Shown: piece after piece, positions 1-14,600 of the stretch | Numbering within the stretch: the stretch's first letter is position 1 | Layout of the letters: each line of letters starts with the position of its first letter | Source: Halichondria panicea | Taxonomy: Eukaryota > Porifera > Demospongiae > Suberitida > Halichondriidae | Length of the DNA: 64,000 nucleotides | Assembly: GCF_963675165.1 (NCBI RefSeq) | Contig: NC_087381.1 | Coordinates: 1,612,001-1,676,000 of the forward strand | Direction: 5' to 3' | Program-made: the position numbers and the translations under genes | Notes under the pieces: model-generated | Database searches by the model: none | Told to the model about the DNA's origin: nothing | Seen by the model: the letters and a program-made list of their open reading frames with translations, nothing else

Positions 1-2
1 AG

Positions 3-3000
3 CACAGCGATGCTTTAAAGATCAGGTCCCTGTTGACCATGACACTGGCGGACTTCTTCTTTTATCCGAGGTGAGACTCAGAGAGGATACAGCACATGTA
101 CTGTATAGAGTGTTGTAGTATGTGCATTTGTTGTATAGCGTGTGTGTCTATAATTATGTTTGCATTTCCTCGCATTCCTCGCTTATAAAAATAACAGTAT
201 ACGGGGGGAAAAGCTCTGTATTTTCAAATTCAGCTTGTAAACTTTCTCACACCCTCCAAATACACACCTCGTACACATCCACACACACACACACACACAC
301 CCACCCACACACACCCACACACCCACACACCACACACCACACACACACACCACACTCTCACAGAGCCGAGGTGAGCTCAGAGGATGACCTCAGTCCTGAC
401 ACAGACTCTGACTCTATGGAAGTGGATATCACTCCAACCAGGGAAATGGGTGAAGCTTCTACGCCTGTCCGAGTAGCTAGTAACCAAGACAACAAGAGCG
501 GAGACAAGTCAATCGGGAGTGCACTAGTACCTGAAGTTCAACCACACTTTGCCGTGAGTATAAAGTAACATTTAAATACGCGTGTACACCTCTTGCAGTA
601 GCGGGTTGTTAGAGAGGTTTTTGAAGGCCAGGACAACGTGTGATTGGGTAAAGGTCTCATTTGTAGTGAGAGAATTTTCGGCGCAGCTAAACACGATAGC
701 TCAGAGGAGGTCCATTTTCGAGAGCCAGAGTCTGTTGACAATAGAGATCGGACTACAAATTAGTGCTCTGTTTCTGTATAAAGCATATAAAGCATGAAAT
801 AAAATGTGAACTGAAAATGCTACTCTAATTGAGCTAAGGTATGTACAGTAGTATACAGAGGAGCCTATGGCGTGGTCCCACTGTGTACTGATACATTGTG
901 GTGCAAAGGAGTGTAACAGCCACAGTATAAGTTGTTGTTGTGAAGAGTGTTGAACTACTGATTTGTATCTCTCGTAGAGCATGGACTATCATGTGATGTT
1001 CACCAACAGTGTCCTCTACACATTCTTCCGACTATTCCAGGTGGGTGTGGTCATCACTGTGTGTGTGTGTACCATACTGTACATGTACATGGTATCATTA
1101 TGGTCATAGTACATGTATCTCAAAAACAAAGATCTCTGCATGGTTGTGTTCTCCTGACCCGTGCAGTTTCTGTGTGAGCGCTTGAACAAAGTGTACCAGT
1201 CTTCTCTGTCGAGCATAGCGGAGCTAGAGTCCCACTCCACTGTCACAAGTCTGGAGGAGCTGAACGGTGAGGCAGACGGGGAGGGGGTGGGGTCAGTTAG
1301 CATGACGACTAGTGACGTATGCGTTGTGTGTTTTAGATCGGTCTGATTACAAGTATAGTTGCATGAGGTCTCATAAATGTTCAGTTATTATACTTAAAGG
1401 CAGTATGCAATAGAGTTACTTGTACATTGTACCTAATGACCTTAATAGAATCGGCTATTTTCATACCGATACAATGATTTCATTCTCGTTCATTTGTCAT
1501 AGCGAAATTATGTAGAGCTGTCCCTCCCTCCCTTGATTTTAGCATACATACATGTACAAACAGGAACATTAATTTTTAATCTGTACTTTAATTTGGATTT
1601 TGGAGTTTTTCATGTGCATGTGATATAGACTGTATTTGCTATTACCCTTCAGGGGGTGATGGGGTGGAGTCAGCAGAGGTGAAGGAGAGCTCTGTGGCGC
1701 TCCAACTGGGTCTCCGGAAACCACCTGACATCAAAGTGGAAGAGTACTACCCCACTTTCCTCAATATGGCCAAGAATTTCATGGAAGGTAGGGTACAACT
1801 GAGTGACCACATCTCAAGGGGTTTATAGAAAGCCTTTTACTGTGTTTCTCAAAGCAAGAGCAGATTACAGAAGGTACCTTGTGATTTCCTAGTTTAGGTT
1901 GGGTATACATGTAGAAGGCCTTTTAAGTAAGAGCAGATTACAGAAGGTACCTTGTGATTCCCTAGTTTGGGGTTGGGTTTACTGGTGTGTGGCTCCCTTG
2001 TTTGGTGTACTTTATTTGTTTGTTATGAGGGGGGGTTCTGTAATCTGCTCCTTGCTCAGAGTGAGGCCTTTTTTAGTATAATACTTATTGTAGGTAGGTA
2101 CTGTTTACTGTCCATTACTTGAGTTAGGGTATCTACATGTACGCAATTACAAAAGAATTCAGTAGACTTTTGTCTACGATATCCGAATAGATATACTAAA
2201 CCATGCAAGCTTTTATGTAGCAATCGATCTCATTGAACTGACCACATCAAAGGTTATCCCCATACACATACTTGTACATGTACAGGAAATATCGACACAA
2301 CGACGTATGAAGACACGTGTCGTGAGATGTTCGGAGTCAATGCCTACGTCGTGTTCACCATCGACCGACTCGTACAGAACATTGTCAGACAGGTGAGGTG
2401 TCTAGCAATGGGAGGGGCTAATTACATGTCGTTAGCGTGCTTCTACGAGCTTTGGTGAGCAATAATATTATGATATGCACCCATATGCAGTAGATGTGGA
2501 AGTACTTGTGTGTGTAGTCGTGGCCGAGTGGTTAAGGCGATAGACTAGAAATCTATTGGGCTCTGCCCGCGCAGGTTCAAATCCTGCCGACTACGAGTTT
2601 TTTTTATAGTTATTTGCAAAATTAAAATAACCCACTCCCCTTCACACGCGCACACACACACACACACACACATCTACAGCTTCACGCTATTATCTCGGAA
2701 GAGAGTTGCTACAAGATGATGGAATTGTACACAAGCTTTGTTGAGAACATACCACCCTCTTTTGTACGTGGAGAGTCTCGATTGGGGGCGGAGTCAGCCT
2801 ACCAGAGGAAGGCAGAGTCTCTGATGGGAGATGACAATTGCTGCCGAGTTGTCTTTGTAAGTACTTGTACCTGTACATGTATAATTGCAAATTAAGTGAT
2901 TGGCTTTCAATTTCACTCTATCTATATTCAGAAGAAAGACTACACTTTGACCTTTGAACTTTTGGATACCGATGAAACACCAGACACCGTTCGCCAGGAT

Positions 3001-3193
3001 GTCAAGGTGAGAGTTTAATTTGTGCCCTGATTTAGTTCAATGTCATAATCATAGCAGGCCGGGTTTCATCTAGTGAGGGACAGGGGGAACCTCCCCCCCC
3101 CTATTTGTTTTGTAGATGTAGAATAATGACATCATCACATTATGATGTGCAATATGTAACCCCCCACACACACACATACACGCGCACACACAT

Positions 3194-3234
<41 letters not shown>

Positions 3235-5060
3235 CACACACAGAAGTGGCATAACTACCTTCAAGCGTACAGTCGTACAGGGGAAGAGGCTCCCCCTGAA
3301 ATGATGGATATCATGACCACCAGAACTGTCTTCTTAAAAAGGTGGGTTCTTATATATAGACTCTATATATATAGCTACTGGCATGAGTACTACACATCCA
3401 TGTAGATCTTCCTTTTTGATATCACAGTTGCATGCAAGCATGTAATGTATACCGTATAGCGCAAACTTTTCGAGGGGCTTAATTTTCGCGGATTTCGTGG
3501 GTTAGCAATCCTACATGAAAATTGTTTTTTAGTTAGAATTATCTGCTATAACATGCAAATATTTAAAAGGCGTGGCTTCCAGTAAGCAGTCATTCCGCGA
3601 ACATTGTTCAACGATACCATCTCCTATTGTATCCTCTACACATGCTGTCTGTATTGCTTTTAGAGGCCATTCCACGAAATATAATTGCCTCGCGAAAATT
3701 TCGCGCTATGCGGTATGTGGTTTCTGGAAGCTTGAGAAACCAACGTCTTGGACATAGTTCTTGATTACTGGTGTGTATAAGGTTTTGAGCCCTATAATAC
3801 AAATGTTGCCATTAGAGCTATGTATGGGTTTTATGTATTAGGGTAAATTATGATTTCTAATCAGGAAATGGGATGAGGTGGTTTCTGTATGTGTTAAGTT
3901 TGCTTCCTTGTTAGAGAAATTTGAAATTTGATATGTTCCCAATCAACAACTTCCTTTGCATACCATACCATACATTTATTTGGTAGCTAGCTAGACTAGC
4001 ACTGGAGTTTGCAGAATCTTTGCAACACATGAATAAAAGTGTTGTATGAGCACTGTGGTTTCTTGTAATTATGGGAAATGCTCATACATTTAGTAATGAA
4101 ACAGACCACAGTGTGTACACAATGGTATAAGGAACACGTAATGCTCTACGCTTTTACTGGTGTGTTGTAAAGACTCTGCAAACTCCAGTAAAATGTTTGA
4201 TGATATGTATGACAGTAGTCATCAGACTGCACGTTGATGCTGTACGTATATGCACTCTGTACTAACAGCCCCTCCCTTTCTGTCTCTCCCCCTCTCTCTC
4301 TCTCTCTAGGAGTCTACGCAAGTGCTCCATGCCTCCCCTGGTTACCGAGGAAGAAGTCATCCTCTCTATCCTGCCCAACATGGAGACCAGTGGAGCCATC
4401 GAGTTTAAAATGGACAAAAAGTCGTATAGAATGGTCCCACTGGCCAACAGTGAGGACTATCTCTACAACAAGAACTCCCTGGACCGAGCTAGAGAGGTGT
4501 GTTTTGGTATATACATGTACAAAATCTATAATACTGTGCAGAGAGGCCAAATTGTGTAATACAATAGTTATACCGTATATATAGCGGGTCATTTTTGGGG
4601 GACAAAATATTTGTGGTTTAGCAATATTGAGACGTTTCGTCGGTAATATTTTTTTGGTTGCTGCTTGCACTGCAAATAAAGGTAGGCAAGGTCGCTTCAT
4701 TCGTGGGTAAATATTCGTGGTCAGACCTTCAACCACGAAAACCACAAATATTTTGCCCCACAAAAATTACCCGCTATACAGTACATGTACATACTGTTTA
4801 TAATTATTCACGTGACTCACATGCACACACACTCACGCACACCACTTCAGGTCAACCCGCTAGTATTCGCACGTAAGAAAACCAAGTTTCAAGAGTGGCT
4901 CAAGGGCTGGTGTGCTGATCATGTGACAACCGAGGATAGTGACCTTTGTACCGACTGGTTCCTTGGGAAAGGGGCTTTATTTGGAGGAGACACGCCCCTA
5001 ACGGAACGTCGAGAGGAGCAATGTATCGGACAGTCACGGAATAAGTACATAACCAGCTGA
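3..5060 (+). CDS. SIN3: SIN3 transcriptional co-repressor, C-terminal part (5' end outside window)
   Basis: Scaffold of the nuclear SIN3-HDAC co-repressor complex. Hand-spliced exons: 3-70, 364-553, 978-1040, 1167-1266, 1653-1787, 2286-2392, 2680-2856, 2932-3006, 3244-3341, 4310-4496, 4851-5060. Every junction keeps frame and gives 469 residues ending at TGA 5058-5060. Landmarks in the order known for animal SIN3: an acidic linker (SSEDD, MEVD), TFFRLFQFLCERL (matching the 'WYxFxRLHxxLCxRL' segment), [77 protein letters not shown] and a C-terminal [13 protein letters not shown]. This is the Sin3a C-terminal domain. The PAH repeats and HDAC-interaction region must lie upstream of base 1. It converges with the minus-strand gene at 6094-7158. 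Four of its acceptors adjoin CA-rich tracts. Family assignment is strong; exact exon ends are inferred. Confidence 0.92.
281..363. repeat. CA microsatellite abutting a SIN3 3' splice site
   Basis: An irregular (CA)n array with CCCA interruptions runs up to the acceptor CTCACAG; the SIN3 exon begins at 364. The repeat takes the place normally held by a polypyrimidine tract. Confidence 0.85.
2514..2595 (+). tRNA. tRNA-Ser (anticodon AGA)
   Basis: An 82-nt cloverleaf. The acceptor stem GTAGTCG pairs with CGACTAC (2588-2594) and is followed by discriminator G 2595. The A-box region reads TGGCCGAGTGG and the B box GGTTCAAATCC lies at 2574-2584. The anticodon stem ATAGA/TCTAT encloses the loop CTAGAAA, giving anticodon AGA. 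A long variable arm fits serine. There is no intron in the tRNA and no encoded CCA. It lies in sense orientation inside the SIN3 intron 2393-2679, so it is a pol III gene nested in a pol II unit. Confidence 0.95.
2598..2605 (+). terminator. RNA polymerase III terminator of the tRNA-Ser gene
   Basis: A run of eight T residues starts three bases after the tRNA discriminator base, the standard pol III stop signal. Confidence 0.85.
2649..2672. repeat. CA microsatellite before a SIN3 exon
   Basis: A (CA)n tract ends seven bases before the acceptor of the SIN3 exon that starts at 2680. Confidence 0.8.
3163..3243. repeat. CA/CG-interrupted microsatellite forming a 3' splice site
   Basis: About 80 nt of CACACA with CGCG interruptions run directly into the terminal CAG that precedes the SIN3 exon at 3244. 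Confidence 0.85.
3450..3715. mobile_element. MITE, CCGTATAGCGCGAAA family (copy 1)
   Basis: Terminal inverted repeats: the left end TACCGTATAGCGCAAACTTT matches the complement of the right end TTTCGCGCTATGCGGTA. Just inside, CGAGGGGCTTAATTTTCG is mirrored less exactly. No ORF. A second copy is at 26822-27028. It sits in the SIN3 intron 3342-4309. Confidence 0.75.
4001..4189. mobile_element. Short foldback element, ACTGGAGTTTGCAGA ends
   Basis: About 28-bp inverted ends: ACTGGAGTTTGCAGAATC at left and its near-complement ending CTCTGCAAACTCCAGT at right, with a second inner inverted pair around CACTGTGGT/ACCACAGTG. Non-coding, in a SIN3 intron. A related fragment lies near 30901-30940. Confidence 0.65.
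4571..4783. mobile_element. MITE, CCGTATAGCGGGTAATTTTCG family (copy 1)
   Basis: The left end TACCGTATATATAGCGGGTC is inverted at the right end as TACCCGCTATACAGTA. The arms continue inward with ACAAAATATTTGTGG versus CCACAAATATTTTG. Other copies are at 34293-34479 and 58971-59187; fragments occur near 38321, 42130 and 44158. Confidence 0.78.
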
Positions 5061-5199
5061 ATATAACACTTTGAGATGAGACTCTTAAACTATAGCTACC
5101 TAAACTGCTATTGCATATAGTATGATTTTGAAAAGCAATTTTTTGTTGTTGCTATCCCCTACTACGTCTTTCTTGTATAACTATAAATCTGATCTTTAA

Positions 5200-5205
5200 A
5201 ATAAA
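5200..5205 (+). promoter_or_regulatory. Poly(A) signal of SIN3
   Basis: AATAAA lies 140 nt after the SIN3 stop codon. Confidence 0.6.
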
Positions 5206-5641
5206 TGAAATGTGTTGAGTGAATGGTTAGGAATTGATGTAAGTATCGTAGGTATAATTATCACGGGCACGATCGAGGGGGTTGATAATATGCTCTTATA
5301 TATTATAGTGCTTTCACTTTCTAGAACCCACTACTAATTAATACAGCCTATATTTATTTTGTTAATTGCTAGTTGACTGCCTTGCAACATTTATATCAGC
5401 ATATAAATTATATGCAAAATGATGGGGCGTCTTCTGCCATAATTATAATAATAATTAGCTTTGATTCTGCTTTGCATGTGTATTAAAAAATAATGGGTGT
5501 ATATGTGGTTAGAATTAAGAACTACAATTAAGTGTAGCTAGCTAGGTCTCGCTGTCTCACTAAATTGAAACGGTATATATTCAATTATAATTCAGTGTGG
5601 CACCTATAATTATAACATAATTATCTTACTATAGTTCAGTA

Positions 5642-5950
5642 TGCACCTATCAATGCAATTAAAGCCCCACTACCCCCTGCCCTCCCGGGACAAGGGCTTT
5701 GTTAGTAAAACCTAGCCATGCATGGGGGTGGGAACTTTGTAAAGTCAGTATAATATTATTATCATAGCTGTTTGTATGTATACTAAAGTATTGCAATTAT
5801 TATTGTGTTCAATTGTCATGCCCGGGTATTTGCCAGGCCGGGGTTTGTCAAATAAAATAGCCCCGGGGGAGAGTCCTTTGCACCTCATAATTGACAAAGC
5901 CCCCCTTGTCCCAGGAGGGGGGTAGGGGGGCTTTGCATTGATAGGTGCAT
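5642..5950. mobile_element. GC-rich-armed foldback element
   Basis: Long inverted arms of about 60 bp: the left arm begins TGCACCTATCAATGCAA and continues through AAAGCCCC and CCTCCCGGGACAAGGGCTTTG; the right arm is its near-perfect complement ending TTGCATTGATAGGTGCA. The arms are C/G-rich in an AT-rich region. No coding potential. Confidence 0.75.
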
Positions 5951-6093
5951 TATAGGCACTAGTAAAATGTTTTAGCAATATTATACTGAGTGGGTGTGTG
6001 TCAGTAACAATTTCTGCATGGATTACTAAATGCACAGAATGTATAATTAAAGTCAATGAGGCATTGCAAAAAATGCATGCAATTAGCGCAAGA

Positions 6094-7158
6094 TCAGCGT
6101 ACATAGATCTCAACGAGCTCGATGGGTGTGTCTTCGTTAACAATACCATCATCACCACAAATCCTCAACTCGATATTGTCTGTAGTCGGTTGAGGGAGTT
6201 GCTTACAGAACCACGGTGGATTGTTGATTATACAGCAGTTATGTGTGCAAGATGATTGTGGGGCAGCCCAGTTCGGCTCTGGGATATCGTTAATGCCGCA
6301 AAAATAATCATTACCCACAAACGAAGGGACAGTTGAACCGGAATTGATTTCCCCACCAACAAAACTCCAGATGTGTTCCCGTGGCAACATTCCGTACGTG
6401 AGACTGACACCGTCAAGATATATATCGTCTACGCTATTGTTCCTTATGCCATCAGGTGAGCCCTCACGATATCCAGTGATTCTTCCACAGATAATAGAAA
6501 ATGGTACGCCATGTGTAGGGTATGTGGTGGACACACACCCAGCTGTTGGCCGAACCCTGCCGCAAATACGAGTGGGTGTAGTTGGAGATTGAATAAATCG
6601 TTCGTTGAATCCTTCTGGGCAGTTTTGGTTGGGATCGGTCATGTCAAGGTTGGCTATCCTCATCCATCCTCCTGCAGTGTTGCAGCTACAGCTTGTTCGA
6701 TTCATGTCACAGTAGACCTGAACAGGAGAGCTAGTACTGTCAGTGGCAATCCAGTATTCTCCAGATGGTCTGTCTTGAGGGATGTCACTACAAGAGCTTG
6801 CTGGATCATCAAATGTTCCTATTGTAGAAGGTATCTCGGTAGTTGCAGCTGATTCTGTTGGAGGGTCGGTAGTTACAGCCTCTGCACACTGTTGAGTAAC
6901 TGCACATTTTAAAAATAAACACAACAATTAATTAATGTCCAATTGATCACTAAGATCTAACACACCAAGTTGTTCCAGAGAAGCACTGATTGATACTAAT
7001 GAGCTCTCTAAAGTTTCTCTTATCCTTCTGATGTCCTCTTTGACCTCCGAGTCCCCAGAGCATGAAGACTGTCTCACATAGCAGGTGCTGGGTTGGTTCC
7101 AGGCTGACCCCAGACCAAGGATAGAGCAGATCATCAGCAGTTGCAATTTCATGATCAT
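6094..7158 (-). CDS. Secreted protein with fibrinogen-like N-terminal half
   Basis: Two exons, 7158-6966 and 6899-6094, joined across a 66-nt intron (donor GTGTGT, acceptor TGTGCAG) give 332 residues. The first Met opens a signal peptide (MIMKLQLLMICSILGLGSA), followed by a short helical stretch (EDIRRIRETLESS) and a Thr/Pro-rich linker. From about residue 100 the pattern C-SDIP-PSGEYW-VQVYCDM-GGWMRIANLDM follows the start of fibrinogen C-terminal domains. The rest (CVSTTYPTHGVPFSIICGRI, YLDGVSLTYG, REHIWSFVGGE, GNDYFCG) matches an uncharacterised cysteine-rich family that I recall from sponges and cnidarians, not the classical fibrinogen calcium or polymerisation region. Stop TGA is at 6094-6096. 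Role unknown; an extracellular ligand-binding or matrix function is inference. The start is supported by a TATA box about 40 bp upstream. Confidence 0.82.
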
Positions 7159-7198
7159 TTCAATATTGTTTCAAATGCACTATAGAACTAGCTGATGC

Positions 7199-7208
7199 CT
7201 TTATATAT
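7199..7208 (-). promoter_or_regulatory. TATA box of the fibrinogen-like gene
   Basis: On the minus strand TATATAAAGG lies about 40 bp upstream of the chosen ATG. Confidence 0.55.
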
Positions 7209-7543
7209 TATACAGTAACTGTACATGTAATACTATTATGGTTCGAATTCTAGATCACATCTATGTGAACTGATAGCTAGCTGTTATAGCTAAGTGCACA
7301 GGAAACTAATGGGACAGTTGCTATTTCAATTAAAAACCCAGACAAGAATGTGAAGGAGGAAACAACAATGATCAACCGTGCGTTCACTCAAAATCGTATA
7401 AACAAATTCAAGTGAAATGCAATAATCACTAGCTATACTATAACAAACTTATTTATACGATTGTCAGTAAGTAATTAGCTAGAGATAAAAAAATACAGCA
7501 GTTCTCTACAAAAATGTAACTGTCATGTGATTGCAGTCTACTT

Positions 7544-10929
<3,386 letters not shown>

Positions 10930-11688
10930 GTCTCTCAACTCGATATTTTCTTCTTACAGCTTTCTATAAATCTCAATATACAATTCTCAAAAACTACTGA
11001 GAAATGGGCAAAGTGTCTGCTTAAATGTGTATGCACATGCACGCACTTGTAATGTATTATAGCATACCTTGGTAACTATGGCGTGAAGATACACACACAC
11101 ACCGAATTAGGAGAAGCTATACAACAGTTTACTATAACAGGTTTAGCGAGTCAAACTGGTACTCGACACGCATTTGAACTGGACATACTAACCCATGCAA
11201 TGGTTCGAATAATATGCAGTTTCTTAATTGCAAGTAACTATCGTTCAATCAGTACGTATCTTCCACGGTAACGCTGGAATGGTCAGTATTTCCACATAGC
11301 AACGACAATTGCTACGGGTTCAGTATTGGGAAATACAATGACGAGAGTATAAGTGCATGCTGTTACCGTATTACTAGAATATTTTGCAGATGAAAAACCT
11401 TTGCGAATGATCGAGTCAAATCAGCAGAAAAATTGACCCTTTGCTATTATAGCGTTCTGGCAAGGATCGTGTGTAATTATACCTACCAATTTTAGGCTTT
11501 GTGGTTTTATTTATATATATGTGAATTGATCAAAATAATGATGCTCGCAAAACATTCTAGTAATACGGTAGTCAATGACAAAGTTAGAAAAAGTAGTCAA
11601 TGCAATCTCAACACACACATGTACAAAAACAAAATTTTCTTACCTATAATAATTTAATTTTAAATTATCTGACAAGTACTAGCTTAGT
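10930..11688. other. Intergenic region between the Calx-beta gene and the dehydrogenase 3' end
   Basis: Holds the upstream region of the Calx-beta gene and the foldback element at 11364-11575. No ORF that I can support. On the minus strand ATTAAA occurs near 11653-11658, about 30 bp after the dehydrogenase stop, and may serve as its poly(A) signal. Confidence 0.5.
11364..11575. mobile_element. Foldback element, ATTACTAGAAT ends (copy 1)
   Basis: ATTACTAGAATATTTTGC at the left is inverted at the right as GCAAAACATTCTAGTAAT. A second copy, in the opposite orientation and sharing interior sequence (for example TGGCAAGGATCGTGTGTAAT), lies at about 25912-26100. Confidence 0.7.
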
Positions 11689-14600
11689 TTACATTTGCAC
11701 ACGTGCAGATTTTGGATCATAGAGTGGCTGCAGGCTAATTTTAGCGGGGTATCTTTGTCCATCAATTTCCACCGTGTAATGCCCGCTCTTGATGTACTCT
11801 GTCGTGATCTTCTTCACCCCCTTTGGTGCCTCCACAAACCCCATGACAACCGGGCTGCCGATAGAGTATCCGTATGAAGCTGATGTAGCGTAACCAACGT
11901 ATTCTCCATTTCGATAAATCAACTCACTGCCCCAGGGAAGTACGTCTCGATCAGCTGGTATATCGACGGTGAAAGAAACTAGAGATTTTCTTACTCCTCT
12001 TTCCCTCTGTTCCAATAGTGCTTGGCGACCGATGAAATCACCCTGCAGGTTGTCGACGAAAAAATGTCACTATAATTTTATACTTGTTAGTCAGGTTGCC
12101 TATTATAGTGTCTATATACTGAAGCATTTGTATATACATGCATAGCTACAGACACTTTTTGGAACACAGCAAATTAATGTGTGGATAATGCAGTCACTGT
12201 ACATGAAAGAAAGTTGTGACAGTTTGTGTGATAACACCAATACAAACAGACCTATTACAATTTAAAAATCAGATCCCTCATATTACATGCTGTTGTTAGG
12301 TTCCCACGGTCAAAATGTATACATGGCATAATTATATAGTTACTTATACTGAACACATAATAATCACAAAGCTTTATTGCTCAGTTAAAAATTTCATGGT
12401 ATACAACAAAGCAAGCATGCATGGACACGTACCATGCACGTGCATGATGTCCACCATGGCATGCATGCAAACACATGCATGTGATGTCCACCATGGCATG
12501 CATGCAAACACATGCATGTGATGTCCACCATGGCATGCGTGAAAGCACATGCTTATAACATTAATCAGTTGCTGACAAGATATTTGCACACTTGAGGTCA
12601 CAACAGATGTGCCTGAACTATCACAAATCTTTCTTGTGTGAAGGGACAAAAGAAATTCCGTTTACCATAATCGTATGGCAAATTAACACAGTATAGTCAT
12701 GCACCCACTGTTCTAGGTACAATAAAAGGGACCTTAGTACACATGAACAAAAAGCTCCTAAGTACAATCTAGAGAAGTTAAAAAAGTTGACTGCATGCAA
12801 AATGCTTCTCTCAAAGATCTGTGCTTCTATCTTTTTGTTATCTATTCTAGTCTCCATTAACGGGCAATCAGGATCTGGATCAGGAGATTGTAATCCATGC
12901 CTTGAAGTAGAGTGTCCAAGATATCTAAACGCCGATTGTACAGCTGTACTTTGTGAAGCCGTCTTTACGTGGAGGGATAATGATGTCACCGACCGATGTG
13001 CCGTAACTACATGTGAAACCCGTGAGTGTCCTTCGAACAGAGATTGCGTCGAGGCGGTTCGTCCAGCGAGATGCCCTGAGAACAATTCGAAATGTCGACA
13101 GTTTATTATAAGCAGGTGTGAGCTACGACCTCCAAGCCACCCGCTGTCATGTGACGATATCGAGTGTGGGGTGGGCATGACGTGCCAAAGAAGAGACAGA
13201 CCAGCTGGTTTTAGACCAGTGCTGAGGTGTGTGCCACAGAAAACAAATTTGTTGCTACCAGATGATGATTGAACAATTGTTACACAAAAGTTTAACGAGT
13301 TAGCCTAACTACGTAGCTACGCCTATAATAGGCCACTATTATTGTATCGTCTACATTGAAATAATTATTGTGTCAACACTGTACTTTAATAACATTTATA
13401 TATTAGTTGAAGCAAGAGTTCATTAGGAAGAGTAAGCAACTCCACTTAGGCATTTGTCCAACCTACGTCACAACCACATGTTGTTGTATAAACCGTAAAT
13501 TTGCAATGAAGTGATGATAGGTGATTATCAGCATTGTTATTGTTAGCGCCTTGTACCTAAAGTGGTTGCATGTGCATGTGGTTAAAATGTGAGTTTTTGT
13601 GACATACGTATACCTTAAGGTCGGTATTATTAACGGGTTGTTATTTTAGCGAATTTAGCGAATTGACATTTTTTCGCTAAATCAACCACTCGCTAATAAT
13701 ACAAACACGTCAGCATTACGTACAATTAGAGAGTAATATTGATTCAAATCGCTAAAATTAGTACCCGCCAAATGCAGTATCTCAGCAAACCGCTAAAATT
13801 AGTACCCGCCAATAATACCAACCTTAAGGTATATAGGTCAGGCAGAATGCCTCCTGTGTACAGTCTATTGGAGTTGTGTACTCTTCCTAATGAACGATTG
13901 GTTGAAGTTATGGTTTATAGTTATAGTGCAGGTCTATTTGTCCGTTCTGACCTGCTGCAGGCGTGTATGCCTGTGGCTTCGTTGTCCCGTCTCAGCTGTA
14001 TAATTATGTACACAATGTAGCTAGCTTATATTGCACAAGTACACATATCGTGATCGTCCATGATAATATAATTATAAAGAGTAGATAAGAGTAAGAGTGT
14101 TGAACAGCATTTGTCTAACTATGCGCCATTACTGACATAGTAGTAAATACTAATTTTGTTAGTCAAGCAACAAATCCGAGAAACCTCGCACATGCTGTAC
14201 GTTGCACACATGCAGGGCAAGTGCTACAAACCACAGACCACAGTTCACTCAACAACACCAGAGGAGGTACGACATCCGCGAGTCTTAAAGACCCATATTC
14301 CTTATTATATCCTGATCAAAGTTCAATAGCACATCAAACGAAGTGATACTCATAGCAACTCCAGGCATCCCTCCTGAAGATTCTGAAGCTGAAACAATTA
14401 AGCTAATAGCTATAACCTAGATCAAACAGTGCACACAAATCAGACTCTTGGCAGCTAAAAATAGCCCAGTGCTTGTGTTTGGCAGGTAACACGCAATTGA
14501 ACTTTGACCTAAGCAATGTGAGTCTAAAACACTTCCTTTGACTCGCGGATGTCGTGCCTCCTCTGCAACAACACTATTAAATTGAACAGCGATGAGCTCA

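Larger units (their letters stand above)
5061..6093. other. Intergenic region between convergent SIN3 and the fibrinogen-like gene
   Basis: About 1 kb without a gene. It holds the SIN3 3' UTR and poly(A) signal, AT-rich sequence and the foldback element at 5642-5950. I see no supported ORF. Confidence 0.6.

Noticed and set aside
122-363. Apparent N-terminal extension with a Met start in front of the SIN3 acidic exon
   Set aside because: It translates intron and CA-repeat sequence; the coding part starts at 364 after a splice acceptor and continues in phase from 3-70.
12447-12555. Tandem repeats as a CRISPR array
   Set aside because: Units are contiguous with no unique spacers, in an intron of a eukaryotic gene.
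12621-13178. 185-codon minus-strand ORF over Cys-rich gene 1
   Set aside because: It mirrors the conserved plus-strand gene; the plus frame has the signal peptide and conserved cysteines, and the same mirror ORF appears over the paralog (15591-15944).
13739-14020. 93-codon ORF
   Set aside because: Starts inside a MITE, no domain, no splice context.
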